Translations under genes and position numbers: made by a program | NCBI GenBank assembly: GCA_003510135.1 | Contig: DOKY01000037.1 | Location: 1-64,000 of the forward strand | Origin: Pseudothermotoga sp. | GTDB lineage: Bacteria > Thermotogota > Thermotogae > Thermotogales > DSM-5069 | Length of the DNA: 64,000 bases | Direction of reading: 5' to 3' | Shown: positions 42,701 through 51,254 of the stretch, piece after piece | Position numbering within the stretch: the stretch's first letter is position 1 | Layout of the letters: every line of letters begins with the position of its first letter | Notes under the pieces: model-generated | Database searches by the model: none | Told to the model about the DNA's origin: nothing | The model's input: the letters and a program-made list of their open reading frames with translations, nothing else

Positions 42701-44708
42701 CGGTGAAAATCCATTCAATCCTGTCTTCATGATGGTCAACTCCGGAGCGAGGGGTAACATAGATCAGGTCAAACAGCTCGCTGGCATGAGGGGCTTGATG
42801 GCGGATCCGTCTGGGAAGACCATAGAGATACCCATAATCTCCAACTTCCGGGAAGGTTTGAGCTCCATCGAATTCTTCATCTCCACACACGGAGCAAGGA
42901 AAGGTGCCGCCGACACTGCGCTCAGGACATCTTCGGCTGGTTATCTCACCAGAAGGCTGGTCGACGTTGCCCAGAGCGTGTTCATAACAACAACCGATTG
43001 TGGAACAGAAAACGGTATCAAAGCACTGGAACTCATGAGCGGCACCCTGACGGTTCAGAAGTTGAAAGACTTCTTATTCGGAAGGATCTTAGCCAGGGAC
43101 GTCATAGATCCTCTCACCGGGGAAACCGTGAAGAATCCGAACAACAATCGAGAGTACGTCAGAAACTGCATGTTGTCTGACGAAGACGCCGAATTCTTGG
43201 CCAAATACGTTGTTTCGGTTCCCGTTTGCGTCGAGCAGGTCCTCGATCTGCAAGGTTTGCAGTTGCCGACTTCTTATGCTGTCACCGACGAAGAGATAAA
43301 GCTAGAGGATGGCACCGTTTATGAGGTTGGCACCGAGGTGAGCTGGGATCTGGTTCGAAACGCCCGCAACGCTGGTAGGAAGCAGATCAAGATAAGGGTT
43401 TATCCAGTAGTTGGAACCATTTCTCAGGAGATTGTTTGGGACAAGAAAGGTGAAAAACAGCTGCTTGTGTACCAGGAAGAGATAGACGAAGTAACTGCGA
43501 AGTTACTCGAGCAGAACGGCGTGAGCGCTGTAAAAGTGAGACCGAACATTTATGTCAAATCACCGTTGACGTGTGAAGCTGAACATGGCGTGTGCGCGAT
43601 GTGTTACGGTATGGACCTCTCGAACCATAAAGTGGTGAATGTTGGTGAGGCTGTGGGAATAATCGCTGCTCAGTCCATAGGCGAACCCGGTACGCAGCTC
43701 ACGATGAGAACGTTCCACACCGGTGGTATCGCAACCGCAGCCGACATAACCCAGGGTCTACCCAGGGCTGAAGAACTCTTCGAAGCAAGGAAGAAACTCA
43801 AAGAACCTGAAGGCATTTTCAGCACGGTCTCAGGATTTGTGAAAGACATTAAAGAAGTTGACGGAAAGAAGAAGATCTACATTGAAGACCTTGCCGGCGA
43901 GATACACGAGTACGAAGTACCGGAGAAAGTGAAGGAGATCGTGACAAGAGGTCAGAAAGTGTTGCCAGGCCAGATGCTTACGACAGGTGCTGTGAAGCTC
44001 AGAAAAATGATGGATGCGCTGGGAGTGGAAGCAACAGCAATGTATTTGCTCAGAGAGACGCAAAAGGTGTATGTTGAACAAGGTGTGGACATCCACAACA
44101 AGCACTTCGAGATCATCATCAGACAGATGCTCGGCAGAGTTGAAATAGTGGATCCGGGCGATACCGATTTCCTGCCCGGACAGTTACTGACGCTCGCCGA
44201 AGCGATGAGGATAAACAATGAGATACTGAAAGCGAACGCACAAGTTCAGAGCAACAGGAACATGGTCGTGGGTAAGATCCTGGCGAAAAAGATCGTCGCA
44301 AAGCTCAAAGACGAGGTTGAAGAGATCGCACCGGAAGGAACCGAGGTCAGTGAAGATATCGTTGAAAAAGCCGTTGCTGCCGGCGTGAAAGAGATCGTCG
44401 TGCTTGAAGACGGAAAACCCGTCACCTACCAAATAGCACCCAAGGAACCCATGAAGTACAGAAGAAGGTTGCTGAGAATCACGAAGGCTTCGCTGGAACA
44501 GGAAGGCTGGCTCAGCGCCGCTTCTTTCCAGCAGACACCACAAGTGCTCACAGAAGCCGCCATTGAAGGCAGGATAGACTACTTGCGAGGATTGAAGGAG
44601 AACGTGATCGTCGGCCAGCTCATACCCTCAGGAACAGGTTTGGAAATCTTCGCAAACATACAGATCGAGGAGACTCCCCGCGCCGCAGAAGAGGAAAAGA
44701 TGGCTTGA
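39756..44708 (+). CDS. rpoC: RpoC, RNA polymerase beta' subunit with large N-terminal insertion
   Basis: The 1650-residue beta' subunit. Zinc ribbon 1 is C63, C65, C78, C81; the catalytic NADFDGD is at residues 745-751; the second zinc site has CEAEHGVCAMCYG; IIAAQSIGEPGTQLTMRTFHTGG is the trigger loop region. Between about residues 135 and 455 lies an insertion of barrel-sandwich-like units (VSEGDILVAEKEVPALYAPFDG, VKAGDQIWTAGMIQALTSPASG, VKAGDYLADRF), as known for Thermotoga beta'. I chose ATG 39756 behind AAGGAGGGAAG, as the open frame further upstream lies within rpoB. Confidence 0.98.
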   Translation: MAISTFKRKIAAVKIGVASPDTIRSWSSGEVKKPETINYRTFKPERDGLFCEKIFGPTKDYECACGKYKGKKYEGTVCERCGVRVESKESRRKRMGHIELAAPVVHIWYLKSTPSILSTLLNIPARDLENIVYYGSRRIIEKAYIVTNPKKTSFAEGDVIYETEYNIYKKVLDFEAEQAVIVKNPKSPVISEIDGEVSLKNERSNTGRTITWIIVRNVVRSQVQLFPGMILLVKNGQEVSEGDILVAEKEVPALYAPFDGTVEIDELTSSLTLKPLATSKDQPLTVSIPYCCRLTVRNGAKVKAGDQIWTAGMIQALTSPASGKVVFGKELNVRPLEDGSYEVLSSGSIYVEQTTVEKKYPIFEGALAYVNDGEKVKAGDYLADRFLFEDEHLSLSEYAIFQEYYPDRFTVETEVENDRPILAITKIDEDLAKETALTVGSIITENEYEAYRELYPGKIEAHYGAAAVKKLLEMIDLEKLKVQIEAELAELPKSSGRALKLLRRLKIVKSLINSGTRPEWMVLEALPVIPPELRPMIQIDGGRFATTDLNDLYRRVINRNNRLKRFLELNAPEVMIRNEMRMLQEAVDSLIYNGRVGRPVTDRNGRPLKSLTDLVKGKKGRFRRNLLGKRVDYSGRAVIVVGPELKIHQCGLPKKMALELFKPFVLARLLEEGGESSKTARKLKKAIIEREMPEAWDVLEEVIKGQTVLLNRAPTLHRMSIQAFEPKLIEGNAIQLHPLVCPPFNADFDGDQMAVHVPLSAAAQAEARYLMLSRYNIISPAHGKPISMPGKDIIVGIYYLTAVNGDYDSVSADRIEFKFSSPEEAILAHSLGFVGLHTPVLARVKQNGEEKTVKTTVGRIIFNEIVPEDLRDYSKTFGKKEIKDLIYETFKRHGMEATADLLDDMKDLGFHYATVSGLTISLKDLVVSPKKDAIIRDALQKVEKVEQEYAEGFLTYEERYKEIIRIWTKATEEVQKVTYEALGENPFNPVFMMVNSGARGNIDQVKQLAGMRGLMADPSGKTIEIPIISNFREGLSSIEFFISTHGARKGAADTALRTSSAGYLTRRLVDVAQSVFITTTDCGTENGIKALELMSGTLTVQKLKDFLFGRILARDVIDPLTGETVKNPNNNREYVRNCMLSDEDAEFLAKYVVSVPVCVEQVLDLQGLQLPTSYAVTDEEIKLEDGTVYEVGTEVSWDLVRNARNAGRKQIKIRVYPVVGTISQEIVWDKKGEKQLLVYQEEIDEVTAKLLEQNGVSAVKVRPNIYVKSPLTCEAEHGVCAMCYGMDLSNHKVVNVGEAVGIIAAQSIGEPGTQLTMRTFHTGGIATAADITQGLPRAEELFEARKKLKEPEGIFSTVSGFVKDIKEVDGKKKIYIEDLAGEIHEYEVPEKVKEIVTRGQKVLPGQMLTTGAVKLRKMMDALGVEATAMYLLRETQKVYVEQGVDIHNKHFEIIIRQMLGRVEIVDPGDTDFLPGQLLTLAEAMRINNEILKANAQVQSNRNMVVGKILAKKIVAKLKDEVEEIAPEGTEVSEDIVEKAVAAGVKEIVVLEDGKPVTYQIAPKEPMKYRRRLLRITKASLEQEGWLSAASFQQTPQVLTEAAIEGRIDYLRGLKENVIVGQLIPSGTGLEIFANIQIEETPRAAEEEKMA

Positions 44709-44724
44709 GTAACAAGCTGATCAC

Positions 44725-44750
44725 AAAGGGGCCCACAAGGGCCCCTTTTT
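44725..44750. terminator. Terminator after rpoC, usable in both directions
   Basis: A ten-base stem (AAAGGGGCCC with GGGCCCCTTT) with loop ACAA and a T-run to 44750. The same hairpin stands at the end of the convergent methyltransferase gene. Confidence 0.9.
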
Positions 44751-45829
44751 CATGCCGGTTCAAAGATGTAGTACCAGGTCCAGATTCCACTGTTCTGAAA
44801 CCTCAACTTTTTCGATGCCTTGATCTTCAAAATGCGCTCCAGGTCTGCGGGGCTCAGGACGCAGATCTTTGAATCAGCAAATTTGTCCAGCAGTTTCGCA
44901 AGCTTCGCGAGAAAATTTCTGTCAATCTCTTTGAGCCTTATACCATAAGGAGGATTTGTGATCACGTGCACGTTTTTGAATCCTTCCAGCTCTTCAAAAC
45001 GTTTACACGAAAACTCGACGCTGCCAGCAACGCTGGCACGAACCGCGTTCTCCCGGGCGATTCGAACCATGGATGGGTCTCTATCGAAACCAAGTGCGAT
45101 CCTTTGCATCTTGTTCTTTGTCCCACCAAAGGAATGAATCGTCATTTTCACATCCGCGAAGATCGGCCAGCTTTGGAAAGCGAACGTTCTTTTATCGTTC
45201 AGGATGCCAAGAGCCATCCTCGCAGCCTCTATGCAAATGGTTCCACTACCACAGAACGGATCTAGCAGCAGTTTTTGTTCGTCCCAATCGCTCACGATGA
45301 TCAGTCCGGCGGCTATGGTTTCCCTCAGGGGCGCTGTGGACGTTTTCAACCTGTAACCCCGTTTGCTCAGCGCACGCGGACCCGTTGTATCAAGCAGCAA
45401 CGAAACCGTGTCGTTTTTCAGATAGACATACAGAGGATAGATCGTTCCATCCGGGTCATTCTTTGAACCAATTTTCTCGTAGATGGCTTTCTTCACGACG
45501 GAGGCCACGGCTCCCGTCGCGGAAAGCTTTGAATTTCTCACCTTCACCTTTTCGATCACGAGCGTGGCGCGACTGTGGATCAAATCCTGCCAGCTGGCGC
45601 TGAAGGTTCCATCAAACAGATCGTCAAAGGTCTTTGCCTCGAATTCCGCCATCTCAATGAGCACGCGTTCCGCACTGCGGAGCGTCAGATTCAGTTTGGG
45701 CACGTCACTCATTTGGCCGAAAAAATGCACATGGCCTGCTGTCACTTTCAGGATTTTGAAACCCATTCTCTTCAATTCTTTACAGACTGCTCCCTCCAGT
45801 CCCGATGTACACAGTGCCACGAATTTCAA
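44750..45829 (-). CDS. THUMP domain RNA methyltransferase (RlmL/Trm14-like)
   Basis: A 359-residue SAM-dependent RNA methyltransferase. The N-terminal 150 residues form the ferredoxin-like and THUMP parts (SGLEGAVCKELKRMGF; SATGAVASVVKKAIYEKIG), followed by TTGPRALSKRGYR and the Rossmann domain with LLLDPFCGSGTICIEAAR (motif I) and VITNPPYGIRL, the catalytic NPPY typical of N2-guanine methylation. It could modify 23S rRNA G2445, like RlmL, or position 6 of tRNA, like Trm14; these cannot be separated. The start is a TTG behind GGGTGAGAGC. Confidence 0.88.
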   Translation of the reverse strand: MKFVALCTSGLEGAVCKELKRMGFKILKVTAGHVHFFGQMSDVPKLNLTLRSAERVLIEMAEFEAKTFDDLFDGTFSASWQDLIHSRATLVIEKVKVRNSKLSATGAVASVVKKAIYEKIGSKNDPDGTIYPLYVYLKNDTVSLLLDTTGPRALSKRGYRLKTSTAPLRETIAAGLIIVSDWDEQKLLLDPFCGSGTICIEAARMALGILNDKRTFAFQSWPIFADVKMTIHSFGGTKNKMQRIALGFDRDPSMVRIARENAVRASVAGSVEFSCKRFEELEGFKNVHVITNPPYGIRLKEIDRNFLAKLAKLLDKFADSKICVLSPADLERILKIKASKKLRFQNSGIWTWYYIFEPA

Positions 45830-45883
45830 GCTCTCACCCAGCAGGAGTATAGACCAAAAATGTGTGCGTACTGCGAACTTGAA

Positions 45884-45892
45884 TGGTACAAT
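45884..45892 (+). promoter_or_regulatory. Candidate extended -10 promoter TGG-TACAAT for tldD
   Basis: TGGTACAAT lies 21 bases before the TTG start of tldD, in the 84-base gap shared with the divergent methyltransferase. No -35 is visible. Confidence 0.4.
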
Positions 45893-45913
45893 GTAATTCG
45901 GGGGTGATGAAGC

Positions 45914-47302
45914 TTGCTGGAGATCAGTTTGATCGAGAAAATCATCGATTACGGAGTGAGTAAGGGCGCAGACTTCGTCGAAATCTTTGTCGAAGACAGG
46001 TTCGATACGAGAATAACGCTCATCGATGGAAGAATCGATTCAGCAAGCAGCGAAAGAGATTTCGGACTGGGCCTAAGGCTCTTCAAGCAAGATCAACAAG
46101 TCTATGCTTACACGAACGATCCGACGGAAAAGCAACTTTTCACCATGGTGGACAGGCTGATCGAAGTTCTGCAGATAAAGTCTGCGGAACCAAAGACGGT
46201 GAATCTGATGAATCTCGATGTGAAGAACTCCCACGTGATCGTGCTCAATCCTCTGGAAGTTTCGAAGATGGAGAAAGCCAGAATCATGAAACTTGCGTAT
46301 GAAGGCGCAAAAAACTACTCAAATTTGATCTCACAGGTCGTCGTTCGTTACTGGGACTACGACCAAAAGGTGTTCATAGCCAACTCCGAAGGGACGATGG
46401 CGAGCGACAGGCGGATCAGGACGAGACTCATGGTCACGGCGGTTGCGTCGAAGGATGGAGAGCAGGAATCAGGTTTTTATGGTCCTGGCGCTTCAATGGG
46501 ACTCGAATTTTTCAACTTCCGCGATCCAAAGGACATAGGAGCAGAAGCGGCCAGGATAGCCGACAGGATGGTCAGAGCCGATCACGCCCCAGCCGGCAGG
46601 ATGCCAGTTGTCATAGCAAACGAGTTCGGCGGTGTTATTTTTCACGAGGCGTGTGGTCACGCGCTGGAAGCCACATCGGTCGCGAAAAGTGCATCAGTGT
46701 TCGCTAACAAGCTTGGCCAAAAGGTCGCGGCAGACTGCGTCACTGCTGTCGACGATGCAACCATACCCAACGCGTGGGGTTCGAGTAACATTGATGACGA
46801 GGGAACAGTAACGCAACGGAACGTTTTAATCGAGAATGGAGTGCTCAAAAGCTATCTTGTTGACAAATTCCACGCGAAGATGATGAACACGAAACCAAAC
46901 GGTTGCGGGCGCAGAGAAAGCTACAAGTACATCCCAACGTCCAGAATGAGCAACACTTTCATAATGCCTGGCAAGTACTTGCCAGAGGAGATCATTTCCG
47001 CAACCGATTACGGTCTGTATGCGAAACGCATGGGCGGAGGTTCTGTACACCCGGCCACCGGAGAGTTCAACTTCGCGGTCATGGAAGGTTACTTGATCGA
47101 GAAGGGCAGGATCGTTAAACCTGTACGTGGCGCAACGCTGATAGGTAAAGGAATTGACGTCATAAACAACATAGACATGGTTGGCAACGACCTTGCCAGA
47201 GGCCAGGGCATGTGCGGTTCCATATCCGGTTCGGTGCCTGCAGACGTCGGACAACCAACGATCCGTGTGAAGGAACTCATCGTCGGGGGGCGAAAAAGAT
47301 GA
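45914..47302 (+). CDS. tldD: TldD, metalloprotease catalytic subunit
   Basis: TldD and TldE form a heterodimeric protease that degrades unfolded or modified peptides. The 462-residue protein has the zinc site HEACGHALE (HExxxH) near residue 244, preceded by MPVVIANEFGGVIF, and C-terminal GGSVHPATGEFNFAV with the third ligand region and GNDLARGQGMCGSISG. The start is TTG 45914 behind GGGGGTGATG. Its stop overlaps tldE in ATGA. Confidence 0.95.
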   Translation: MLEISLIEKIIDYGVSKGADFVEIFVEDRFDTRITLIDGRIDSASSERDFGLGLRLFKQDQQVYAYTNDPTEKQLFTMVDRLIEVLQIKSAEPKTVNLMNLDVKNSHVIVLNPLEVSKMEKARIMKLAYEGAKNYSNLISQVVVRYWDYDQKVFIANSEGTMASDRRIRTRLMVTAVASKDGEQESGFYGPGASMGLEFFNFRDPKDIGAEAARIADRMVRADHAPAGRMPVVIANEFGGVIFHEACGHALEATSVAKSASVFANKLGQKVAADCVTAVDDATIPNAWGSSNIDDEGTVTQRNVLIENGVLKSYLVDKFHAKMMNTKPNGCGRRESYKYIPTSRMSNTFIMPGKYLPEEIISATDYGLYAKRMGGGSVHPATGEFNFAVMEGYLIEKGRIVKPVRGATLIGKGIDVINNIDMVGNDLARGQGMCGSISGSVPADVGQPTIRVKELIVGGRKR

Positions 47303-48621
47303 AAGAGAAGCAGTTCGCTGAAATGGTCTTTGCTTTGGCAAAGAAGCAAGGCTTCGACGACTGTGAAGTGCTCGTTTCAAACCACAGAGAATTCGAAGTT
47401 GTCGTGAGCAAGGGAAAAATTGATAACTACACTGACGCTTCATCGAAGCGAGCCACGTTGAGGGCAATAAAGGATAGAAGATCCTGTTTTGCAACCACAG
47501 AGATCTTGGACGAAACCTCGGCAAGGTTTCTTGTTGAGAGTGCCTACGAAAACTTTATGATCACAGACACGCTGGACGAAGACGACATCTGGGCCGAACG
47601 CCCGACAAAAGGGCCCTTCGAATATGAGGATGCATTTGAGCGCGTGTCTGTCAAAGAGAAAATAGAACTTGCTAAGAGGATGGAAGAAAAATGCTTATCG
47701 TACGACAAAAGGATACAGCACGTCATAATGAGTGGATATGGACATCAAAGGAGCGAAATTTGGCTGTTCAACACGAAAGGCTTGGAATTGACCGAAAGTT
47801 TTGGCTACGGGGCAGCCTTTGTTTATCTGGTAGCCTCCGACGGCAAGAAACCCAAGAGAGGCTTTCGAGCGATGTACGGTTCGCATCCGAACGAGGTCGA
47901 TGTCGAAAAAGTCGCGCTGGAAGCATCCTCCGAAGCGATTTCACAACTGGGAGCTCAGCCCGTGAAGAGTGGAAAGTACAAAGTTTTGTTGCGTCGGGAT
48001 GTCTTCGCACAGCTTTTCTTTGCGTTTTCTTCCATCTTTTCTGCTGAAGCTGTACAGAAGGGTCTTTCACCGTTGAGAGGAAAACTGCATCAAAAGATCG
48101 CAGCGGAAACTCTAAGTCTGATCGAAGATCCATTCTTCGAAAAACTTCCTATGAAGCGTTCTTTCGACAACGAAGGTGTTCCAACCACGAGAAAGAGTTT
48201 TATAGACCACGGCACGCTCACAACTTTCTTTCATTCCATAAAGTCGGCCAGGAAGGACAACGTTAAGCCCACGGGGAACGTTTTCAGCCAGAGATGTGTA
48301 CCGTTGAACGTGATTTTGCCCGAAGGTTCTCTCGGTTACGAAGACCTGATCGAGAGTGTTGGTGAAGGTCTGCTGGTGATCGCGCTCGACGGACTCCATT
48401 CTGGCGTTAGACCCGTGTCCGGTGAATTTTCATTGGGAGCCAACGGTTACAGGATCGCAGACGGCAAGATCGTGGAACCCGTCGAGCAGTTCACAGTTTC
48501 GGGTAACTTTCTTGATGTTCTTCAGAAGATTGAGCTGATTGGTTCAGATTGTGAGATCGTCTCTGCGAACTGGTTCGGTCCATCGGTTGTCGTGTCAGAG
48601 CTGGACATAGCTGGCAGCTGA
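47299..48621 (+). CDS. pmbA: TldE/PmbA, non-catalytic partner of TldD
   Basis: A 440-residue paralogue of TldD lacking the HExxxH motif, as all TldE proteins do. Family marks are FDDCEVLVSNHREFEVVVSKGKIDNY at the N-terminus, KYKVLLRRDVFAQLFFAFSSIFSAEAVQKGLSPL, RSFDNEGVPTTRKSFIDHGTL and GVRPVSGEFSLGANGY. ATG 47299 overlaps the tldD stop, so 1:1 production is likely. Its last 27 bases overlap the convergent ABC ATPase gene, leaving no room for a separate terminator. Confidence 0.94.
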   Translation: MKEKQFAEMVFALAKKQGFDDCEVLVSNHREFEVVVSKGKIDNYTDASSKRATLRAIKDRRSCFATTEILDETSARFLVESAYENFMITDTLDEDDIWAERPTKGPFEYEDAFERVSVKEKIELAKRMEEKCLSYDKRIQHVIMSGYGHQRSEIWLFNTKGLELTESFGYGAAFVYLVASDGKKPKRGFRAMYGSHPNEVDVEKVALEASSEAISQLGAQPVKSGKYKVLLRRDVFAQLFFAFSSIFSAEAVQKGLSPLRGKLHQKIAAETLSLIEDPFFEKLPMKRSFDNEGVPTTRKSFIDHGTLTTFFHSIKSARKDNVKPTGNVFSQRCVPLNVILPEGSLGYEDLIESVGEGLLVIALDGLHSGVRPVSGEFSLGANGYRIADGKIVEPVEQFTVSGNFLDVLQKIELIGSDCEIVSANWFGPSVVVSELDIAGS

Positions 48622-49254
48622 GTTTAAAGATTCTATCTTGACGAGTCGACCTCTGTCCAGGAAGATGACGATGTCTGACAATCTTTGTATCTCTCGTGTG
48701 TCGTGCGTGGCGATTACAATCGCCACGTTCTTTTCTTTCAGAATGCCGAGCTCCCTCCAGAAGGCCTGTTTGGCCTCTTCGTCTAAACCGTTGGTTGGTT
48801 CATCAAGTACGAGTATCTTTGGCTCTCCAAGAAGTGCGATACAGATTGAAAGCTTTCTACGTGATCCCTTCGACAAGTTCCTCACGAGCTTCTTACTATT
48901 AGGTTCGAACCGCAAATTACGAAGCAGCTCTTCACTGTAACTTGCCTTCTTGATCCTGGAGAAAAGTACGAGATTATCGCGAGTCGTCAGCGTGTCCATC
49001 AGCGCGGGCTCCTCGGGAAGGTACGATAGATCTTTCCTGATCAAATGTGCATGTTTCACAACATCGATGCCGTTCAGAATCACTCTGCCTTCGTCCGGCT
49101 TGAGAACGGTTGCGATCAGCTTCAACAACGTGGACTTTCCCGCAGCGTTTCCCCCGACAACAGCTACGCACGAGGCTTCAACATCAAACGTCACATCGTC
49201 GATTGCCTTCGTCTGTGCAAACTTCTTCGTTACGTGTTCGAATATCAGTCTCAT
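48595..49254 (-). CDS. ABC transporter ATP-binding protein
   Basis: A 219-residue single ABC domain. Walker A is GGNAAGKST, the signature is LSKGSRRKLSICIAL (the SKG variant common in ABC-2 exporters), Walker B is ILVLDEPTNGLD, and the switch His lies in ATHDTRE. It resembles the ATPases that drive ABC-2 permeases. No permease adjoins it; the orphan permease at 23613-24719 is a possible partner. It is the last gene of the kamA-dnaN reverse run. Confidence 0.9.
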   Translation of the reverse strand: MRLIFEHVTKKFAQTKAIDDVTFDVEASCVAVVGGNAAGKSTLLKLIATVLKPDEGRVILNGIDVVKHAHLIRKDLSYLPEEPALMDTLTTRDNLVLFSRIKKASYSEELLRNLRFEPNSKKLVRNLSKGSRRKLSICIALLGEPKILVLDEPTNGLDEEAKQAFWRELGILKEKNVAIVIATHDTREIQRLSDIVIFLDRGRLVKIESLNSAASYVQL

Positions 49255-49257
49255 TGT

Positions 49258-50361
49258 TCACACGATCCTTATCGGCATCACCACATAGAGATAACCTTCA
49301 ACGTCGAGTGGGTTCATCTGCAGCGGACTGGTACTGTCTATAAAATTCAACTCAACCTCGTCCGTCTCGATGTGCCGTAGTGCTTCGATGAGAAATTTCG
49401 GGTTGAACGCCGCGATTATATCTTCACCTTCTTTTTTCACCTCTATCTCTTCCGTTACTTCACCAAAATCTGGGCTCCTGCTACTCAAAGTCAGGACATT
49501 TTCCACAGCTTCGACTCTGATGGACTCACTACCCCTTTTGGCTATCACCATGGTCCTTCTCACAGCCTCAACGAGAGTGTTTGTCGGTGCCACCAGCTTG
49601 GTCTTGAACGCCTTGGGAAGGACTCTCTTGTAATCTGGAAACTCCACTTCGACGATTCTCACCAACGTTTCCACATCCGTTGCAGCAATACCGACACGCT
49701 TACCATCGTACTCGAACCTGAGTTTTTTGTCACCACAGCTGTCGGCAACGCTCATGAGTTCCTTCATACTCTTTAAAGACAGCAAGAAGCCGATTTCACC
49801 CTGTATCTCCAACCTCTCCTCTGCCAGCGCGAGCCTGAAACCATCTGACGCGACCAATCTGAGGAAGCCGTTACCGAGTTCCCAGTAGACGCCGTTGAGG
49901 TTTCTCATGAACTCGTCCGTGGCCGCGCAGAAGATCACCTTTTCAATCATCTTATGAAGAAGGCTAGCATCGATCTCGAAACTCACACTGGTTTCTGAAA
50001 GAGATAGTTCAGGAAAATCACTCGGATCTACCACAGCCAGTTTGAACTTGCTCCTGCCGCATTGGACTGACAGGCTCGCCGGTGTGATCTCAAGGTTCGC
50101 TCCAACGTCCGTTGGCAATGTCCTGACAACCTCGTAGAACACCTTTCCATCCACTGCAAACCTTCCAAAACCTTCGTATTCGCAGTTGAGCTTCGCCTTC
50201 ACACCCGTTTCCAGATCGGATGCCAGCAGAAACACACCTTCATCCGTTAGGTCGAACAGAACACAACCGAGAATCGGTTTTATCACTTTGGATGGAACCA
50301 CCTTCGATACCACGGTCACTTTGTTGATTAACTCCTGCACGTCCACCGCTATCCTCGCCAC
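49258..50361 (-). CDS. dnaN: DnaN, DNA polymerase III sliding clamp
   Basis: The beta clamp, three structurally alike domains in about 367 residues. Marks are ELINKVTVVSKVVPSKVIKPILGCVLF at the start, FAVDGKVFYEVVRTLP, NLNGVYWELGNGFLRLVASDGFRLALAEE in domain 2 and the C-terminal PLDVEGYLYVVMPIRIV, which carries the hydrophobic pocket. I prefer GTG 50361 because GGAGGT lies six bases upstream; GTG 50367 is too close to it. The gene is not beside dnaA or dnaE but follows the P-loop and kamA genes. Confidence 0.95.
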   Translation of the reverse strand: MARIAVDVQELINKVTVVSKVVPSKVIKPILGCVLFDLTDEGVFLLASDLETGVKAKLNCEYEGFGRFAVDGKVFYEVVRTLPTDVGANLEITPASLSVQCGRSKFKLAVVDPSDFPELSLSETSVSFEIDASLLHKMIEKVIFCAATDEFMRNLNGVYWELGNGFLRLVASDGFRLALAEERLEIQGEIGFLLSLKSMKELMSVADSCGDKKLRFEYDGKRVGIAATDVETLVRIVEVEFPDYKRVLPKAFKTKLVAPTNTLVEAVRRTMVIAKRGSESIRVEAVENVLTLSSRSPDFGEVTEEIEVKKEGEDIIAAFNPKFLIEALRHIETDEVELNFIDSTSPLQMNPLDVEGYLYVVMPIRIV

Positions 50362-50363
50362 GA

Positions 50364-51254
50364 TCACACCTCCTCAATCGAGAGTACGTCTTCGATTTCC
50401 ACCGGCAGATCCTCAACCCAGCAACGCAGAACTTTCACAAGCCCATGCTGGGCAGATTGGTTGACGAAGATCTTTTCAAGCACAATTCTGTTCACCGTAT
50501 ATATGTTATCAAAATCGACCGGTGGTTCCACAATAGCCAAAGGGTTTGCCAGGCATATCTTCAATCTATCCTTCAGTCTCAGAACTGACTTGGTGGCAAT
50601 CCCCGAGATGTACAACCATTCAAGCTTTTCCTCGCTGAATTTCTTGATCGTCAGGCAGGAATCTGCGACCTTTACAAGTTCTCCAGCCTTGTTCACACCC
50701 CAAACACCTTCTAAACCGTTGAACGTTGCTTCGATTTCGCGAGGTGGCTTGGCCAGTCTGGAGGCGAAAATTATTCTCTTGGCGATCTTCAAACTCTCGG
50801 AACCAGCGTCGTGTACCACCAAAAAGATCTTCGCTCCATCCAGAATTCCGGCATGAACCAGCCTGTTCAGGGCACCATCAACGAGGATTCTGTTGAAACG
50901 GTGCCTCTCCATCAGCTCCTTGATGATTGCGGGACTCGCTCCTGCGATCATGACACTCGTTTCGATCAATGGCCTGGCCAGGACTATGTAACCTATGATC
51001 GGATTGTAAGAAAAAACGTCCAGCACCTCGAACATAGGCAAATTCAGGAACTTTTCTCCCGTCAACACGAAATGGTACGGGGAGACTACGACGCGGGGCT
51101 TGGGTTCACTCGTCAGGCTGTCCTTCTCCTCACCGTCCACACCCACACTGGAGATGCAACAATTTTGACAGTCGCGCACGAGACTGTTCAGAACGGTGGT
51201 CTTGCCAGCACCCTTTTTTGTTCCTAAGATGTAGACGACCTCTTTTCCTTCCAT
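50364..51254 (-). CDS. P-loop NTPase of unknown function beside kamA
   Basis: A 296-residue protein with Walker A in GTKKGAGKTTVLNSL (residues 11-25), a cysteine cluster DCQNCC, and ILVDGALNRLVHAGILDGAKIFLVVHDAG resembling a Walker B region in dethiobiotin synthetase/MinD-like NTPases. No family name is recognised. Its start overlaps kamA by 31 bases behind GGAGGATCCAGGA, so coupled production is likely. A role in maintaining or activating the aminomutase is possible but is inference only. Confidence 0.65.
   Translation of the reverse strand: MEGKEVVYILGTKKGAGKTTVLNSLVRDCQNCCISSVGVDGEEKDSLTSEPKPRVVVSPYHFVLTGEKFLNLPMFEVLDVFSYNPIIGYIVLARPLIETSVMIAGASPAIIKELMERHRFNRILVDGALNRLVHAGILDGAKIFLVVHDAGSESLKIAKRIIFASRLAKPPREIEATFNGLEGVWGVNKAGELVKVADSCLTIKKFSEEKLEWLYISGIATKSVLRLKDRLKICLANPLAIVEPPVDFDNIYTVNRIVLEKIFVNQSAQHGLVKVLRCWVEDLPVEIEDVLSIEEV

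Noticed and set aside
47299..48621. Loss of HExxxH in the second TldD-like protein as decay
   Set aside because: TldE/PmbA proteins normally lack the motif; the pair is the normal heterodimer.
48840..48900. Altered ABC signature (LSKG) as a sign of a dead ATPase
   Set aside because: The SKG form is common in ABC-2 type ATPases, and Walker A, Walker B and the switch His are intact.
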